A DNA stretch of 64,000 bases from Streptomyces sp. NBC_01276. Its GTDB lineage: Bacteria; Actinomycetota; Actinomycetes; Streptomycetales; Streptomycetaceae. The stretch covers positions 5,578,501-5,642,500 of the forward strand of contig NZ_CP108442.1 of the NCBI RefSeq assembly GCF_041435355.1, in the 5' to 3' direction. The position numbers and the translations under genes were made by a program. Below are positions 16,905 through 26,342 of the stretch, piece after piece; the first letter of the stretch is position 1, and each line of letters opens with the position of its first letter. The notes beneath the pieces are model-generated. The model was not told the DNA's origin. It saw only the letters and a list, made by a program, of their open reading frames with translations, and did no database searches.

Positions 16905-17864
16905 TTGACTAGCGAGTCCCGACATGTCCCGGTGATGCTCCAGCGGTGCCTGGACCTGTTGGCCCCGGCGCTGGAGAGGCCGGGGGCCGTAGTCGTCGAC
17001 TGCACCCTCGGCCTCGGCGGCCACAGCGAGGCCCTGCTGACCCGGTTCCCCGAGGCCCACCTGATCGGCCTCGACCGCGACAAGGAGGCCCTGCGGCTCT
17101 CCGGCGAGCGCCTCGCGCCGTTCGGCGACCGGGCCACCCTCGTCCACGCGATCTACGCCGACCTCGCCGAGGTGCTCGACGGCCTGGGGATCCCGGCCGT
17201 CCAGGGCATCCTCTTCGACCTGGGCGTCTCCTCCATGCAGCTCGACGAGGCCGACCGCGGGTTCGCGTACGCGCAGGACGCGCCGCTGGACATGCGCATG
17301 GACCAGACGACCGGCATCAGCGCCGCCGAGGTCCTCAACACCTACGCCCCCGGCGAGCTGGTGCGCATCCTGCGCCAGTACGGCGAGGAGAAGCAGGCGA
17401 AGCGGATCGTGTCGGCGGTCGTGCGGGAGCGGGAGAAGGAGCCCTTCAGCAACAGCGCGCGGCTGGTGGAGCTGATCCGGGACGCGCTGCCGCAGGCCGC
17501 CAAGCGCACCGGCGGCAACCCCGCCAAGCGGACCTTCCAGGCCCTGCGCATCGAGGTCAACGGCGAGCTCTCCGGGCTGGAGCGCGCCATTCCGGCGGCG
17601 GTCGACCGGATCGCGGTCGGCGGGCGGATCGCGGTGCTCTCGTACCACTCGCTGGAGGACCGGCTGGTCAAGCAGGTCTTCGCGGCGGGCGCCACCTCCA
17701 CGGCGCCGCCCGGACTGCCGGTCGTGCCGGAGAAGTACCAGCCGAAGCTGAAGCTCCTGACGCGCGGGGCGGAACTGCCCACCGAGGAGGAGATCGCCGA
17801 GAACCGGCGGGCGGCCCCGGCCCGGTTCCGCGGCGTCGAGCGCATCCGCGAGGCGCGGCTGTGA
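16905..17864 (+). CDS. rsmH: 16S rRNA (cytosine-1402-N4)-methyltransferase
   Basis: RsmH (MraW) methylates C1402 of 16S rRNA using SAM. The 319-residue product begins at a TTG with GAGAGG upstream and shows [13 protein letters not shown], the SAM motif [43 protein letters not shown] and the C-terminal [19 protein letters not shown], all diagnostic. The length fits the family. It is the first gene of the dcw cluster and its stop overlaps the ftsL start as GTGA. A candidate promoter and a leader hairpin precede it. Confidence 0.97.
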   Translation: MTSESRHVPVMLQRCLDLLAPALERPGAVVVDCTLGLGGHSEALLTRFPEAHLIGLDRDKEALRLSGERLAPFGDRATLVHAIYADLAEVLDGLGIPAVQGILFDLGVSSMQLDEADRGFAYAQDAPLDMRMDQTTGISAAEVLNTYAPGELVRILRQYGEEKQAKRIVSAVVREREKEPFSNSARLVELIRDALPQAAKRTGGNPAKRTFQALRIEVNGELSGLERAIPAAVDRIAVGGRIAVLSYHSLEDRLVKQVFAAGATSTAPPGLPVVPEKYQPKLKLLTRGAELPTEEEIAENRRAAPARFRGVERIREARL

Positions 17865-18397
17865 CCCCGGCGGGCCGCTCCCCGGGCGGCAAGGCCGGCA
17901 GGGCGGCCCGCCTCGTCCGGGTGCGGCCCGCCGCCGCCACGGCGGGGCAGGCGGCCCGGATGCCGTTCGTCCTGCTGGTGGTGGCGCTCCTCGGCGGCGG
18001 GCTGATCAGCCTGTTGCTGCTGAACTCCGCGCTCAACCAGGGCTCCTTCCAGCTGACGAGGCTGAAGAAGGAGACCACCGCCCTGACGGACGAGCAGCAG
18101 GCGCTCCAGCGGGACGTCGACGGCTACTCCGCCCCGGACGCGCTCCAGCGCCGGGCGCACGAGCTGGGGCTGGTGCCGGGCGGCAGCCCCGTCTTCATCG
18201 GCTCCGACGGCAAGGTCGCCGGCACCCCCACCGCGGCGGAGGCACCGCCCGCGCCGTCGCCCCCGGCGGTTTCCCCGAGTGCGCAGCCGCCCGCGTCCGG
18301 CGCGCCGGCCCCGCCCTCGGGGGGCCCCGCGCCCGCCACGGGCCAGTCCGTACCCCCTCAAGCCCAGCCACAGCCGAGCCAGACCCCTGGAAGGTGA
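17861..18397 (+). CDS. ftsL: Cell division protein FtsL
   Basis: The 178-residue bitopic membrane protein has a cytoplasmic N-terminus of about 34 basic/Ala-rich residues, a membrane helix at about 35-56, then a short coiled coil ([25 protein letters not shown]) and a Pro/Ala-rich extracytoplasmic tail from about residue 120. This layout and its place between rsmH and ftsI identify FtsL, which with FtsQ and DivIC activates septal synthesis. The start GTG overlaps the rsmH TGA by 4 bp. After its stop the usual tight spacing is broken by 183 bp containing a GC-rich repeat. Confidence 0.9.
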   Translation: MTPAGRSPGGKAGRAARLVRVRPAAATAGQAARMPFVLLVVALLGGGLISLLLLNSALNQGSFQLTRLKKETTALTDEQQALQRDVDGYSAPDALQRRAHELGLVPGGSPVFIGSDGKVAGTPTAAEAPPAPSPPAVSPSAQPPASGAPAPPSGGPAPATGQSVPPQAQPQPSQTPGR

Positions 18398-18401
18398 CGT
18401 C

Positions 18402-18584
18402 GTGACGCGGACCCCTGCGGGGCATCTCCCCGCCCCGCCCTTCCACCGTTCCCCGGACCCCGACCGGAGCCGCGCCCCAGGCGCCGGCGGGGCCGGACTC
18501 CGGCTGAGCGGTGCGGGACGGCGCGGCCGGGGCGTCCGGAGGACGATCCCGGCCGCGCCGGCATGGTCGAGGGGGCCCCGGTGA
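18402..18584 (+). CDS. Short ORF bridging ftsL and ftsI (60 aa), uncertain
   Basis: GTG 18402 has GGAAGG 7 nt upstream, a proper ribosome-binding site that overlaps the ftsL stop. The frame continues for 60 codons through the intergenic repeat and stops at TGA 18582-18584, overlapping the GTG of ftsI (18581) as GTGA. The peptide (start VTRTPAGHLPAPPFHRSPD) has no recognisable domain. Either it is translated to couple ftsL and ftsI, or the site is the remnant of an original ftsI start displaced by the repeat. Confidence 0.35.
   Translation: MTRTPAGHLPAPPFHRSPDPDRSRAPGAGGAGLRLSGAGRRGRGVRRTIPAAPAWSRGPR
18433..18575. repeat. GC-rich intergenic repeat between ftsL and ftsI
   Basis: The first part (18433-18455) is identical over 23 bp to a segment at 35228-35250, and its reverse complement recurs at about 35425-35446. 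The following part has GGCGCCGGCGGGGCCGG, close to the core of the repeats at 35300 and 42176, and GGCGCGGCCGGG / CCCGGCCGCGCC inverted arms. It belongs to the dispersed intergenic repeats common in Streptomyces. Confidence 0.7.
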
Positions 18585-20599
18585 GCCCCAAGGAGCCTCC
18601 GCGCCGCAGAGTGACCGGGCCACCGCGGCCGCGGCCCGGTGAGCGGGCGCGGGCCGCGGCCCGCCCGGCCTCCCGCCCCGCGACCCGCCGCCCCGCCGCG
18701 CAGCGCACCCCGCACACCATCCGCCTCGGCAGCCCGAAGCCCCGGCTGCGCCTGGTCGGCGTGGGGCTGACCCTGGTCATGCTGGCCTTCGTCGTCCGGC
18801 TCCTCCAGCTGCAGGCCGTCGACGCGTCCGCGTACTCCGCCAAGGCCACCGAGAACCGCTTCGCCAGCTACACCCTGGCCGCGGAGCGCGGGGAGATCAC
18901 CGACCGCAAGGGCGTGGCCCTGGCCACCAGCGTCGACGCGTACGACATCACCGCCGACCCCAAGATGTTCACGCCGCAGGAGAGCAAGGCCCCCGACGCC
19001 CCCGAGCAGGCCGCGGCCCTCCTCGCGCCGATCCTCGGCAAGGACGCCAAGGAGCTCACCGCACGCCTGAAGACCAAGAACACCCGCTACGTGATCCTGG
19101 CCCGCCGCCAGACCCCCCAGGTCTGGAACCAGATCAAGGACCTCAAGAAGCTCTTCGCCGACAAGGCCGCCGCCGACAAGCGCGGCAACGGCCCCGGCGC
19201 CAACGTCATCGCGGGCGTCTTCAACGAGGTCAGCAGCAAGCGCGTGTACCCGAACGGCGACCTCGCCGCCGGGATACTGGGTTACGTCAACGCCGAGGGC
19301 AAGGGCGGCGGCGGCCTGGAGTCCTCCCTCGACAAGAAGCTGTCCGGCAAGGACGGCCGGCTCACGTACGCCCAGTCCGGCGGCCGCCGCGTCCCCACCG
19401 CGGGATCCAGCGAGAAGCCCGCCGTACCCGGCGACGACATCGAGCTGACCATCGACCGCGACATCCAGTGGGCCGCGCAGTCCGCGATCGCCGAGCAGGT
19501 CGAGAAGTCCGGCGCCGACCGCGGCTACGTCGTCGTCCAGGACACCCGCACCGGCGAGGTCCTGGCCATGGCCAACGCCCCCGGCTTCGACCCCAACGAC
19601 CTGACCCGCGCCCGTTCCACCGCGATGGGCAACGCGGCCCTCCAGGACGTGTACGAACCGGGATCGACCGCCAAGGTGATCTCGATGGCCGCCGTCCTGG
19701 AGGAGAAGAAGGCCACCCCCGACACCCACGTCGAGGTCCCCAACCGGCTGCACCGCGGCGACCGGCTCTTCAAGGACGACGTCGACCACCCGACCTGGTA
19801 CCTGACCCTCAACGGGGTCCTCGCCAAGTCCTCGAACATCGGCACCATCCTGGCCACCGGCCAGCTCGGCGCCACCCAGCCCGAGGCCAACAGGGTCCTC
19901 TACTCCTACCTGGAAAAATTCGGCATCGGACGCCCCACCGGCCTCAACTACCCCGGCGAGTCCCGCGGCATCCTCGCCAGGCCGGAGGCCTGGTCCACCT
20001 CGCAGCAGTACACGATCCCCTTCGGCCAGGGCCTGTCGCTCAACGCCATGCAGGCGGCCTCCGTCTACTCCACCATCGCCAACGGCGGGGTCCGGATCAC
20101 CCCGACCCTGGTGCGCGGCACCAAGGGCCCCGACGGCCGGTTCACCCCGGCCCAGGCACCCGAACAGACGCGCGTGGTCAGCCAGGGGACCGCCAAGACC
20201 CTCGCGGAGATGCTCGAATCCGTGGTCGACGACCAGGAGGGCACCGGCACCAAGGCCCGCATCCCCGGCTACCGGGTCGGCGGCAAGACCGGCACCTCCA
20301 ACCGGGTGGATCCGGCCACCGGCCGCTACAAGGGCTACACCGCCTCCTTCGCCGGCTTCGCCCCGGCCGACAACCCGCGGATCACCGTCTACTGCGCCAT
20401 CCAGAACCCCACCAAGGGCAGTTACTTCGGCGGCCAGATCTGCGGACCGATCTACAAGACGGTGATGGAGTTCGCGCTCAAGACCCTCCAGGTCGCACCC
20501 ACCGGAACCGCCCCCGCGGGACTCCCGGTGACCTTCGACGGCGGCCCGCCGCCCGCCACCCCGAACAACACCCAGCCCGGCCCTCAGCCCAGCCCGTAG
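18581..20599 (+). CDS. ftsI: Septal peptidoglycan transpeptidase FtsI (PBP3, class B PBP)
   Basis: FtsI crosslinks septal peptidoglycan. From GTG 18581 it has 672 residues; GAGGGGG about 6 nt upstream supports this start over the ATG at 18563, which lies before the ribosome-binding site. A basic Pro/Arg-rich cytoplasmic tail of about 50 residues precedes one membrane helix (LVGVGLTLVMLAFVVRLLQL). The PBP dimerisation domain begins ENRFASYTLAAERGEITDR. The transpeptidase domain has all three active-site motifs: STAK (362-365, nucleophile Ser362), SSN (417-419) and KTGT (569-572). The C-terminus is Pro/Thr-rich. It works with FtsW, encoded downstream. Confidence 0.97.
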   Translation: MSPKEPPRRRVTGPPRPRPGERARAAARPASRPATRRPAAQRTPHTIRLGSPKPRLRLVGVGLTLVMLAFVVRLLQLQAVDASAYSAKATENRFASYTLAAERGEITDRKGVALATSVDAYDITADPKMFTPQESKAPDAPEQAAALLAPILGKDAKELTARLKTKNTRYVILARRQTPQVWNQIKDLKKLFADKAAADKRGNGPGANVIAGVFNEVSSKRVYPNGDLAAGILGYVNAEGKGGGGLESSLDKKLSGKDGRLTYAQSGGRRVPTAGSSEKPAVPGDDIELTIDRDIQWAAQSAIAEQVEKSGADRGYVVVQDTRTGEVLAMANAPGFDPNDLTRARSTAMGNAALQDVYEPGSTAKVISMAAVLEEKKATPDTHVEVPNRLHRGDRLFKDDVDHPTWYLTLNGVLAKSSNIGTILATGQLGATQPEANRVLYSYLEKFGIGRPTGLNYPGESRGILARPEAWSTSQQYTIPFGQGLSLNAMQAASVYSTIANGGVRITPTLVRGTKGPDGRFTPAQAPEQTRVVSQGTAKTLAEMLESVVDDQEGTGTKARIPGYRVGGKTGTSNRVDPATGRYKGYTASFAGFAPADNPRITVYCAIQNPTKGSYFGGQICGPIYKTVMEFALKTLQVAPTGTAPAGLPVTFDGGPPPATPNNTQPGPQPSP

Positions 20600-20660
20600 A
20601 CCGGCCCGCAGTCCGGGCGGTGAACCGGCCGCCCGGCCAGAAACGCGTGAGGCACCATCA

Positions 20661-22355
20661 GTGACAACCATCACCCCGAAACCCGGGAACCAATCGGCCG
20701 ACGGCGCCCAGGGCGGCCCCTCGCTTCGCGAGCGGCCCGCCGCGCCCGGTACGCTCACCGCCGTGCCCCACGCTGATCAGCCCAGAACCGCCCAGAAAGA
20801 CGCCCCGGCAGCGCCGCCGGGAGCGCCCCGGCCCGTGTCCGCCCGCCCGACCCCCCTGGGCGAGCTGGCCACCCTGCTGGGTCTGCCCGATTCAGGCGCC
20901 ACACCGATCACCGGCATCACGCACGACTCCCGTGCCGTGCGCCCCGGCGATCTGTACGCCGCCCTGCCCGGCGCCCGGCTCCACGGCGCGGACTTCGCCA
21001 CGCAGGCCGCCGCCCTCGGCGCGGCCGCCGTGCTGACCGATCCGGCGGGCGCCGACCGCGCCGCCGCGACCGGCCTGCCGGTGCTCACCGTCGCCGACCC
21101 GCGCGGCCGGATGGGCGAGCTCGCCGCCGAGATCTACGGCCGCCCCGGTGAAGGCCTGCTCCAGCTCGGCATCACGGGCACCTCGGGCAAGACCACCACC
21201 GCCTACCTCGTCGAGGGCGGACTGCGCGCCGCCGGACGCACGACCGGACTGGTCGGCACCGTCGAGATGCGCATCGGCGACGAGCGCATCAAGTCCGAGC
21301 GCACCACCCCCGAGGCCACCGACCTCCAGGCCCTGTTCGCCGTCATGCGCGAACGCGGCGTCGAGGCCGTGGCCATGGAGGTCTCCAGCCACGCCCTGGT
21401 GCTGGGCCGGGTCGACGGATGCGTCTTCGACGTCGCCGTCTTCAACAACCTGAGCCCGGAACACATGGAGTTCCACTCCGACATGGAGGACTACTTCCAG
21501 GCCAAGGCGCAGCTCTTCACCCAGCGCCGCGCCCGCCTCGGCGTGGTCAACGTCGACGACGAGTACGGCCGCCGCCTCGCGAAGGAGGCGCCGATCCCGG
21601 TCGTGACCTTCTCCGCCGCCGGCGACCCGGCCGCCGACTGGCGCGCCGAGGACGTGGTCAGCGGCCCCATGGACTCCACCCTGACCCTGGTCGGGCCCGA
21701 GGGCCAGCGCGTACGGGCCACCGCCCCGCTGGCCGGCCCGTTCAACGTCGCGAACACCGTCGCCGCGATCGTCACGCTCGCCGCCGCCGGGCTGGACCCG
21801 CAGACCGCCGCCGACGGCGTCGCCGCCGTCCCCGGCGTCCCGGGCCGCCTGGAGCGGGTCGACGCGGGACAGCCGTACCTGGCCGTCGTCGACTACGCCC
21901 ACAAGACGGACGCCGTCGAGTCGGTGCTGCGCGCCCTGCGCGAGGTCACCACCGGCAGGCTGCACATCGTCCTCGGCTGCGGCGGCGACCGCGACACCAC
22001 CAAGCGCGCCCCGATGGGCGCCGCCGCGGCCCGGTACGCCGACGTCGCCGTCCTGACCTCCGACAACCCGCGCTCCGAGGACCCGCTCGCGATCCTCGCC
22101 GCGATGTTCGAGGGCGCCGTGTCGGTGCCGCCGGCCGAGCGCGCCACCGTTCTCGTCGACGCCGACCGGGCCGCGGCCATCGCCGCCGCCGTCGCGCGCG
22201 CCGGGGCCGGGGACACGGTCCTCGTCGCCGGCAAGGGCCACGAGCAGGGCCAGGACACCGCGGGCGTCGTACGCCCCTTCGACGACCGCGCCGTGCTCCG
22301 CGCGGCCATCGAGACCCAGCAGCGCAGCGCCCGACAGGCCGAGGTGAACCAGTGA
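20661..22355 (+). CDS. murE: UDP-MurNAc-L-Ala-D-Glu:diaminopimelate ligase
   Basis: MurE adds the third stem-peptide residue to UDP-MurNAc-dipeptide in the cytosol. The 564-residue product has an N-terminal extension of about 60 Pro/Ala-rich residues, then the Mur ligase N-domain (GITHDSRAVRPGDLYAALPG), the P-loop GTSGKTTT and the C-terminal domain. The selectivity motif DNPR at 468-471 marks diaminopimelate rather than lysine; in Streptomyces this is LL-DAP. GTG 20661 has GAGG 9 nt upstream. The stop overlaps the murF start as GTGA. Confidence 0.97.
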   Translation: MTTITPKPGNQSADGAQGGPSLRERPAAPGTLTAVPHADQPRTAQKDAPAAPPGAPRPVSARPTPLGELATLLGLPDSGATPITGITHDSRAVRPGDLYAALPGARLHGADFATQAAALGAAAVLTDPAGADRAAATGLPVLTVADPRGRMGELAAEIYGRPGEGLLQLGITGTSGKTTTAYLVEGGLRAAGRTTGLVGTVEMRIGDERIKSERTTPEATDLQALFAVMRERGVEAVAMEVSSHALVLGRVDGCVFDVAVFNNLSPEHMEFHSDMEDYFQAKAQLFTQRRARLGVVNVDDEYGRRLAKEAPIPVVTFSAAGDPAADWRAEDVVSGPMDSTLTLVGPEGQRVRATAPLAGPFNVANTVAAIVTLAAAGLDPQTAADGVAAVPGVPGRLERVDAGQPYLAVVDYAHKTDAVESVLRALREVTTGRLHIVLGCGGDRDTTKRAPMGAAAARYADVAVLTSDNPRSEDPLAILAAMFEGAVSVPPAERATVLVDADRAAAIAAAVARAGAGDTVLVAGKGHEQGQDTAGVVRPFDDRAVLRAAIETQQRSARQAEVNQ

Positions 22356-23776
22356 TCGCCCTTTCCCTCGCCGAGATCGCCGACATCACCGGCGGGCGGC
22401 CCCACGACATACCGGATCCCTCGGTGCGGATCGGCGGCCCCGTCGTCATCGACTCCCGCCAGGTGGAGCCCGGTAGCCTCTTCGCCGCCTTCGAGGGCGA
22501 GCACGTGGACGGCCACGACTACGCCGAGCGCGCGGTCGCGGCCGGTGCCGCGGCCGTCCTCGCCGCCCGCCCCGTGGGCGTACCGGCGATCGTGGTCCCC
22601 GACGTGGAGAAGGCCCTCGGCGCCCTCGCCCGTACCGTCGTCGAACGCCTCGGCACCGACGTGGTGGCGCTGACCGGCTCGGCCGGCAAGACGTCCACCA
22701 AGGACCTCATCGCCCAGGTGCTCCAGCACCACGCGCCCACAGTGTGGACGCCCGGCTCCCTCAACAACGAGATCGGCCTGCCGCTCACGGCCCTGAAGGC
22801 CACCGCCGAAACCCGGCACCTCGTCCTGGAGATGGGCGCCCGAGGAATCGGCCACATCGCCTACCTGACCGGCCTGACCCCGCCGCGCATCGGCCTCGTC
22901 CTGAACGTCGGGACCGCCCACATCGGCGAGTTCGGCGGCCGCGAGGCCATCGCCCAGGCCAAGGGAGAGCTGGTCGAGGCCCTGCCGGCCGAAGCCGACG
23001 GCGGGGTCGCCGTCCTCAACGCGGACGACCTGCTGGTGCGGGCCATGTCCGCCCGCACCAAGGCCCGTACCGTCCTGTTCGGGGAGGCCGAGGACGCCGA
23101 CGTACGGGCCACCGAGGTGCGGATGACACCCGCCGGACAACCCTCCTTCACACTCCACACCCCGACCGGGTGCAGCGATGTGACCTTGCGGCTGTACGGT
23201 GAGCACCACGTGTCGAACGCGCTCGCCGCGGCCGCCGTCGCCCATGTCCTGGGCATGTCCGTCGAAGAGATCGCCACAGCGCTCTCCTCGGCGGGCACGC
23301 TGTCACGGTGGCGGATGGAGGTCACCGAGCGCGCGGACGGCGTGACGATCGTCAACGACGCCTACAACGCGAATCCCGAGTCCATGCGGGCCGCCCTGCG
23401 CGCACTTGCCGCGATGGGCGACTCCGCCAGGGCGAAGGGGGGACGTACGTGGGCGGTGCTCGGCCCCATGGCCGAGCTCGGCGACGCCGCGCTGGCCGAG
23501 CACGACGCGGTGGGACGGCTCGCCGTCCGGCTCAACGTGAGCAAGCTCGTGGCAGTCGGGGGCAGGGAAGCGTCCTGGCTGCAACTGGGCGCATATAACG
23601 AGGGTTCGTGGGGTGAGGAGTCGGTGCTCGTGTCCGACGCGCAGGCGGCAGTGGACCTGTTGCGCAGTGAACTGCGCCCGGGGGACGTCGTGCTGGTGAA
23701 GGCTTCCAGGTCGATCGGCCTGGAGCGGGTCGCGCAGGCGCTGCTCGACAGCGAGGGCGAGGTCGCCGGCCGATGA
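22352..23776 (+). CDS. murF: UDP-MurNAc-tripeptide:D-Ala-D-Ala ligase
   Basis: MurF attaches D-Ala-D-Ala, completing the pentapeptide precursor. The 474-residue product shows the Mur ligase layout: N-domain with VVIDSRQVEPGSLFAAFEGEHVDGH, ATP-binding TGSAGKTSTKD at about 109-118, LEMGARGIGHIAYL, and a C-domain with VTIVNDAYNANPESMRAAL, a segment specific to MurF. The GTG start overlaps the murE stop, and its own stop overlaps the mraY ATG, so murE-murF-mraY are translated as a coupled unit. Confidence 0.97.
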   Translation: MIALSLAEIADITGGRPHDIPDPSVRIGGPVVIDSRQVEPGSLFAAFEGEHVDGHDYAERAVAAGAAAVLAARPVGVPAIVVPDVEKALGALARTVVERLGTDVVALTGSAGKTSTKDLIAQVLQHHAPTVWTPGSLNNEIGLPLTALKATAETRHLVLEMGARGIGHIAYLTGLTPPRIGLVLNVGTAHIGEFGGREAIAQAKGELVEALPAEADGGVAVLNADDLLVRAMSARTKARTVLFGEAEDADVRATEVRMTPAGQPSFTLHTPTGCSDVTLRLYGEHHVSNALAAAAVAHVLGMSVEEIATALSSAGTLSRWRMEVTERADGVTIVNDAYNANPESMRAALRALAAMGDSARAKGGRTWAVLGPMAELGDAALAEHDAVGRLAVRLNVSKLVAVGGREASWLQLGAYNEGSWGEESVLVSDAQAAVDLLRSELRPGDVVLVKASRSIGLERVAQALLDSEGEVAGR

Positions 23777-24843
23777 GGCAGATCCTGTTCGCGGGTGTCA
23801 TCGGTATGTTCCTCACCGTCATCGGCACCCCCCTCCTGATCAAGCTGCTGGCCCGCAAGGGCTACGGCCAGTTCATCCGCGACGACGGCCCCCGCGGCCA
23901 CGCCGGGAAGAAGGGCACGCCCACCATGGGCGGTATCTCCTTCATCCTGGCGACGCTCATCGCGTACGCCGCGACGAAGGCGATCACGGGCGAATCCCCG
24001 AGCATGTCGGGCCTGCTCGTGCTCTTCCTGATGGCGGGCATGGGCGTGGTCGGCTACCTCGACGACTACATCAAGATCGTCAAGCGCCGCTCGCTCGGTC
24101 TGCGGGCCAAGGCCAAGATGGCCGGCCAGCTGATCGTCGGCATCGCCTTCGCGGTCCTCGCGCTGCAGTTCTCGGACTCGCGCGGACTCACCCCGGCCTC
24201 CACGAAGCTGTCGTTCGTCACGGACTTCGGCTGGGCGATCGGCCCCGTGCTGTTCGTGGTCTGGGCGCTGTTCATGATCCTGGCCATGTCCAACGGCGTG
24301 AACCTGACCGACGGTCTGGACGGCCTCGCCACCGGCGCCGCCGTGATGGTCTTCGGCGCCTACACCTTCATCGGCGTCTGGCAGTTCCAGGAGTCCTGCG
24401 TCAACGCGCAGACCCTGACCAACCCGAACGCCTGTTTCGAGGTGCGCGACCCGCTGGACCTCGCGGTCGTCGCCTCCGCCCTGATGGGAGCCTGCTTCGG
24501 CTTCCTGTGGTGGAACACCTCGCCCGCCAAGATCTTCATGGGTGACACCGGCTCGCTCGCCCTCGGCGGCGCGCTCGCGGGCCTCGCCATCTGCTCCCGC
24601 ACGGAGCTCCTGATGGCACTGCTCGGCGGCCTCTTCGTGCTCATCACGATGTCGGTCGTCATCCAGGTCGGCTCCTTCAAGCTGACCGGAAAGCGCGTCT
24701 TCCGGATGGCGCCGCTCCAGCACCACTTCGAACTCAAGGGCTGGTCCGAAGTCCTCGTCGTGGTCCGCTTCTGGATCATCCAGGGCATGTGCGTGATCGT
24801 CGGTCTCGGTCTCTTCTACGCGGGATGGGCAGCAGACAAGTGA
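23773..24843 (+). CDS. mraY: Phospho-MurNAc-pentapeptide translocase
   Basis: MraY transfers phospho-MurNAc-pentapeptide to undecaprenyl phosphate, making lipid I at the membrane. The 356-residue polytopic protein (about ten helices) has the catalytic landmarks: GKKGTPTMGG, the acidic pair in LDDYIK, NLTDGLDGLATG, FMGDTGSLALGG and the histidine motif APLQHHFE. The length matches the family. ATG 23773 overlaps the murF stop as ATGA. The stop lies inside the start region of murD. Confidence 0.98.
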   Translation: MRQILFAGVIGMFLTVIGTPLLIKLLARKGYGQFIRDDGPRGHAGKKGTPTMGGISFILATLIAYAATKAITGESPSMSGLLVLFLMAGMGVVGYLDDYIKIVKRRSLGLRAKAKMAGQLIVGIAFAVLALQFSDSRGLTPASTKLSFVTDFGWAIGPVLFVVWALFMILAMSNGVNLTDGLDGLATGAAVMVFGAYTFIGVWQFQESCVNAQTLTNPNACFEVRDPLDLAVVASALMGACFGFLWWNTSPAKIFMGDTGSLALGGALAGLAICSRTELLMALLGGLFVLITMSVVIQVGSFKLTGKRVFRMAPLQHHFELKGWSEVLVVVRFWIIQGMCVIVGLGLFYAGWAADK

Positions 24844-26273
24844 CCTCCTGGCAGGACAGGAACATCACCGTCGCCGGCCTCGGCGTGAGCGGCATCAGTG
24901 CCGCCCGCGCCCTGGCCGGCCTCGGCGCCGTCGTGACGGTCGTCGACAACGGGGACGGGGACGCCCACCGGGCGCGGGCCGCCGAGCTCGCGGAGCTGGG
25001 CATCGAGGTACGCCTCGGCCACCTGGCGGACGGCGCCCGCGCCGGAGACGTCCTGCCCGAAGGCACCGACCTGGTCGTGACCTCGCCCGGCTGGAAGCCC
25101 GACAGCCCGCTGTTCGAGGCCGCCGCCAAGGCCGGCGTGGACGTCGTGGGCGACGTCGAGATCGCCTGGCTGCTGCGCGGCGAGAACGCCGCCCCCTGGC
25201 TCGCGATCACCGGCACCAACGGCAAGACCACCACCACCCAGATGCTCGCGTCGATCCTGCGCGCGGCCGGTCTGAAGACCGCGGCCGTCGGCAACATCGG
25301 CACCCCGATCATCGACGTGGTGACCGGCGACGAGACCTATGACGTCCTCGCCGTCGAGCTCTCCAGCTACCAGCTGCACTGGGCGCCCTCGGTACGCGCC
25401 CACTCGGCGGCCGTCCTCAACCTGGCCCCGGACCACCTGGACTGGCACGGCTCGATGGACGCCTACGCCGCCGACAAGGGCCGCATCTACGAGGGCAACA
25501 CGGTCGCCTGCGTCTACAACGTCGCCGACCCCGCCACCGAGGCCCTGGTCGTCGAGGCGGACGTCGAGGAGGGCTGCCGGGCCATCGGCTTCACCCTCGG
25601 CGCCCCCGGCCCCTCCATGCTCGGCGTGGTCGACGGGATCCTCGTGGACCGCGCCTTCGTCGAGAACCGGCAGAAGAACGCCCAGGAGCTCGCCGAGGTC
25701 AAGGACGTCAACCCGCCGGCCCCGCACAACATCGCCAACGCCCTCGCGGCGGCGGCCCTCGCCCGCGCCTTCGGCGTGGAGCCCCGCGCGGTCCGCGACG
25801 GCCTGCGCGACTTCCGCCCCGACGCCCACCGCGTCTCGTACGTGGACGAGGTCGGCGGGGTCACCTACATCGACGACTCCAAGGCCACCAACACGCACGC
25901 CGCGGAGGCCTCCCTCGCGGCCTTCGAACCGGTCGTCTGGATCGCCGGCGGCCTCGCCAAGGGCGCGACCTTCGACGAGCTCGTCCGGAAGTCCGCCGAC
26001 CGGCTGCGCGCGGTGGTACTGATCGGCGCCGACCGGGCGCTGATCGCCGAGGCGCTGGCGCGACACGCCCCCGAGGTCCCGGTCGTCGACCTCGAACGGA
26101 CCGACACTGGGGCGATGCTCGCAGCGGTCCGGGAGGCGGCCCGGCTCGCGGAGCCCGGCGACACGGTCCTGCTGGCGCCCGCGTGTGCCTCGATGGACAT
26201 GTTCGCGAACTACAACAAGCGTGGGGACGCGTTCGCCGACGCCGTGCGCGAACTGGCCGCCGAGAGCGCCTAG
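24840..26273 (+). CDS. murD: UDP-MurNAc-L-alanine:D-glutamate ligase
   Basis: MurD adds D-Glu, the second stem residue. From GTG 24840, which overlaps the mraY stop as GTGA, the product is 477 residues; ATG 24825 (MGSRQVTSW) is an equally open alternative and neither has a clear ribosome-binding site. Motifs: a Rossmann-like N-domain beginning NITVAGLGVSGISAARALAG, P-loop TGTNGKTTT, LAPDHLDWHGS, and the C-domain segment YIDDSKATNTHAA, all typical of MurD. ftsW follows after 69 bp. Confidence 0.96.
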   Translation: MTSWQDRNITVAGLGVSGISAARALAGLGAVVTVVDNGDGDAHRARAAELAELGIEVRLGHLADGARAGDVLPEGTDLVVTSPGWKPDSPLFEAAAKAGVDVVGDVEIAWLLRGENAAPWLAITGTNGKTTTTQMLASILRAAGLKTAAVGNIGTPIIDVVTGDETYDVLAVELSSYQLHWAPSVRAHSAAVLNLAPDHLDWHGSMDAYAADKGRIYEGNTVACVYNVADPATEALVVEADVEEGCRAIGFTLGAPGPSMLGVVDGILVDRAFVENRQKNAQELAEVKDVNPPAPHNIANALAAAALARAFGVEPRAVRDGLRDFRPDAHRVSYVDEVGGVTYIDDSKATNTHAAEASLAAFEPVVWIAGGLAKGATFDELVRKSADRLRAVVLIGADRALIAEALARHAPEVPVVDLERTDTGAMLAAVREAARLAEPGDTVLLAPACASMDMFANYNKRGDAFADAVRELAAESA

Positions 26274-26342
26274 GTCGATCCGGGGCAGCATGCCTGCCCG
26301 ACCCGGCTGCTCGCCTCGTACGAGTGGAGGGGAAGATCACAG

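Noticed and set aside
18563..18580. ATG 18563 as the ftsI start
   Set aside because: It lies upstream of the GAGGGGG ribosome-binding site that serves GTG 18581.
17342..20758. A 1138-codon open frame antisense to rsmH, ftsL and ftsI
   Set aside because: It crosses three well-identified genes, has shadow composition and no ribosome-binding site or domain.
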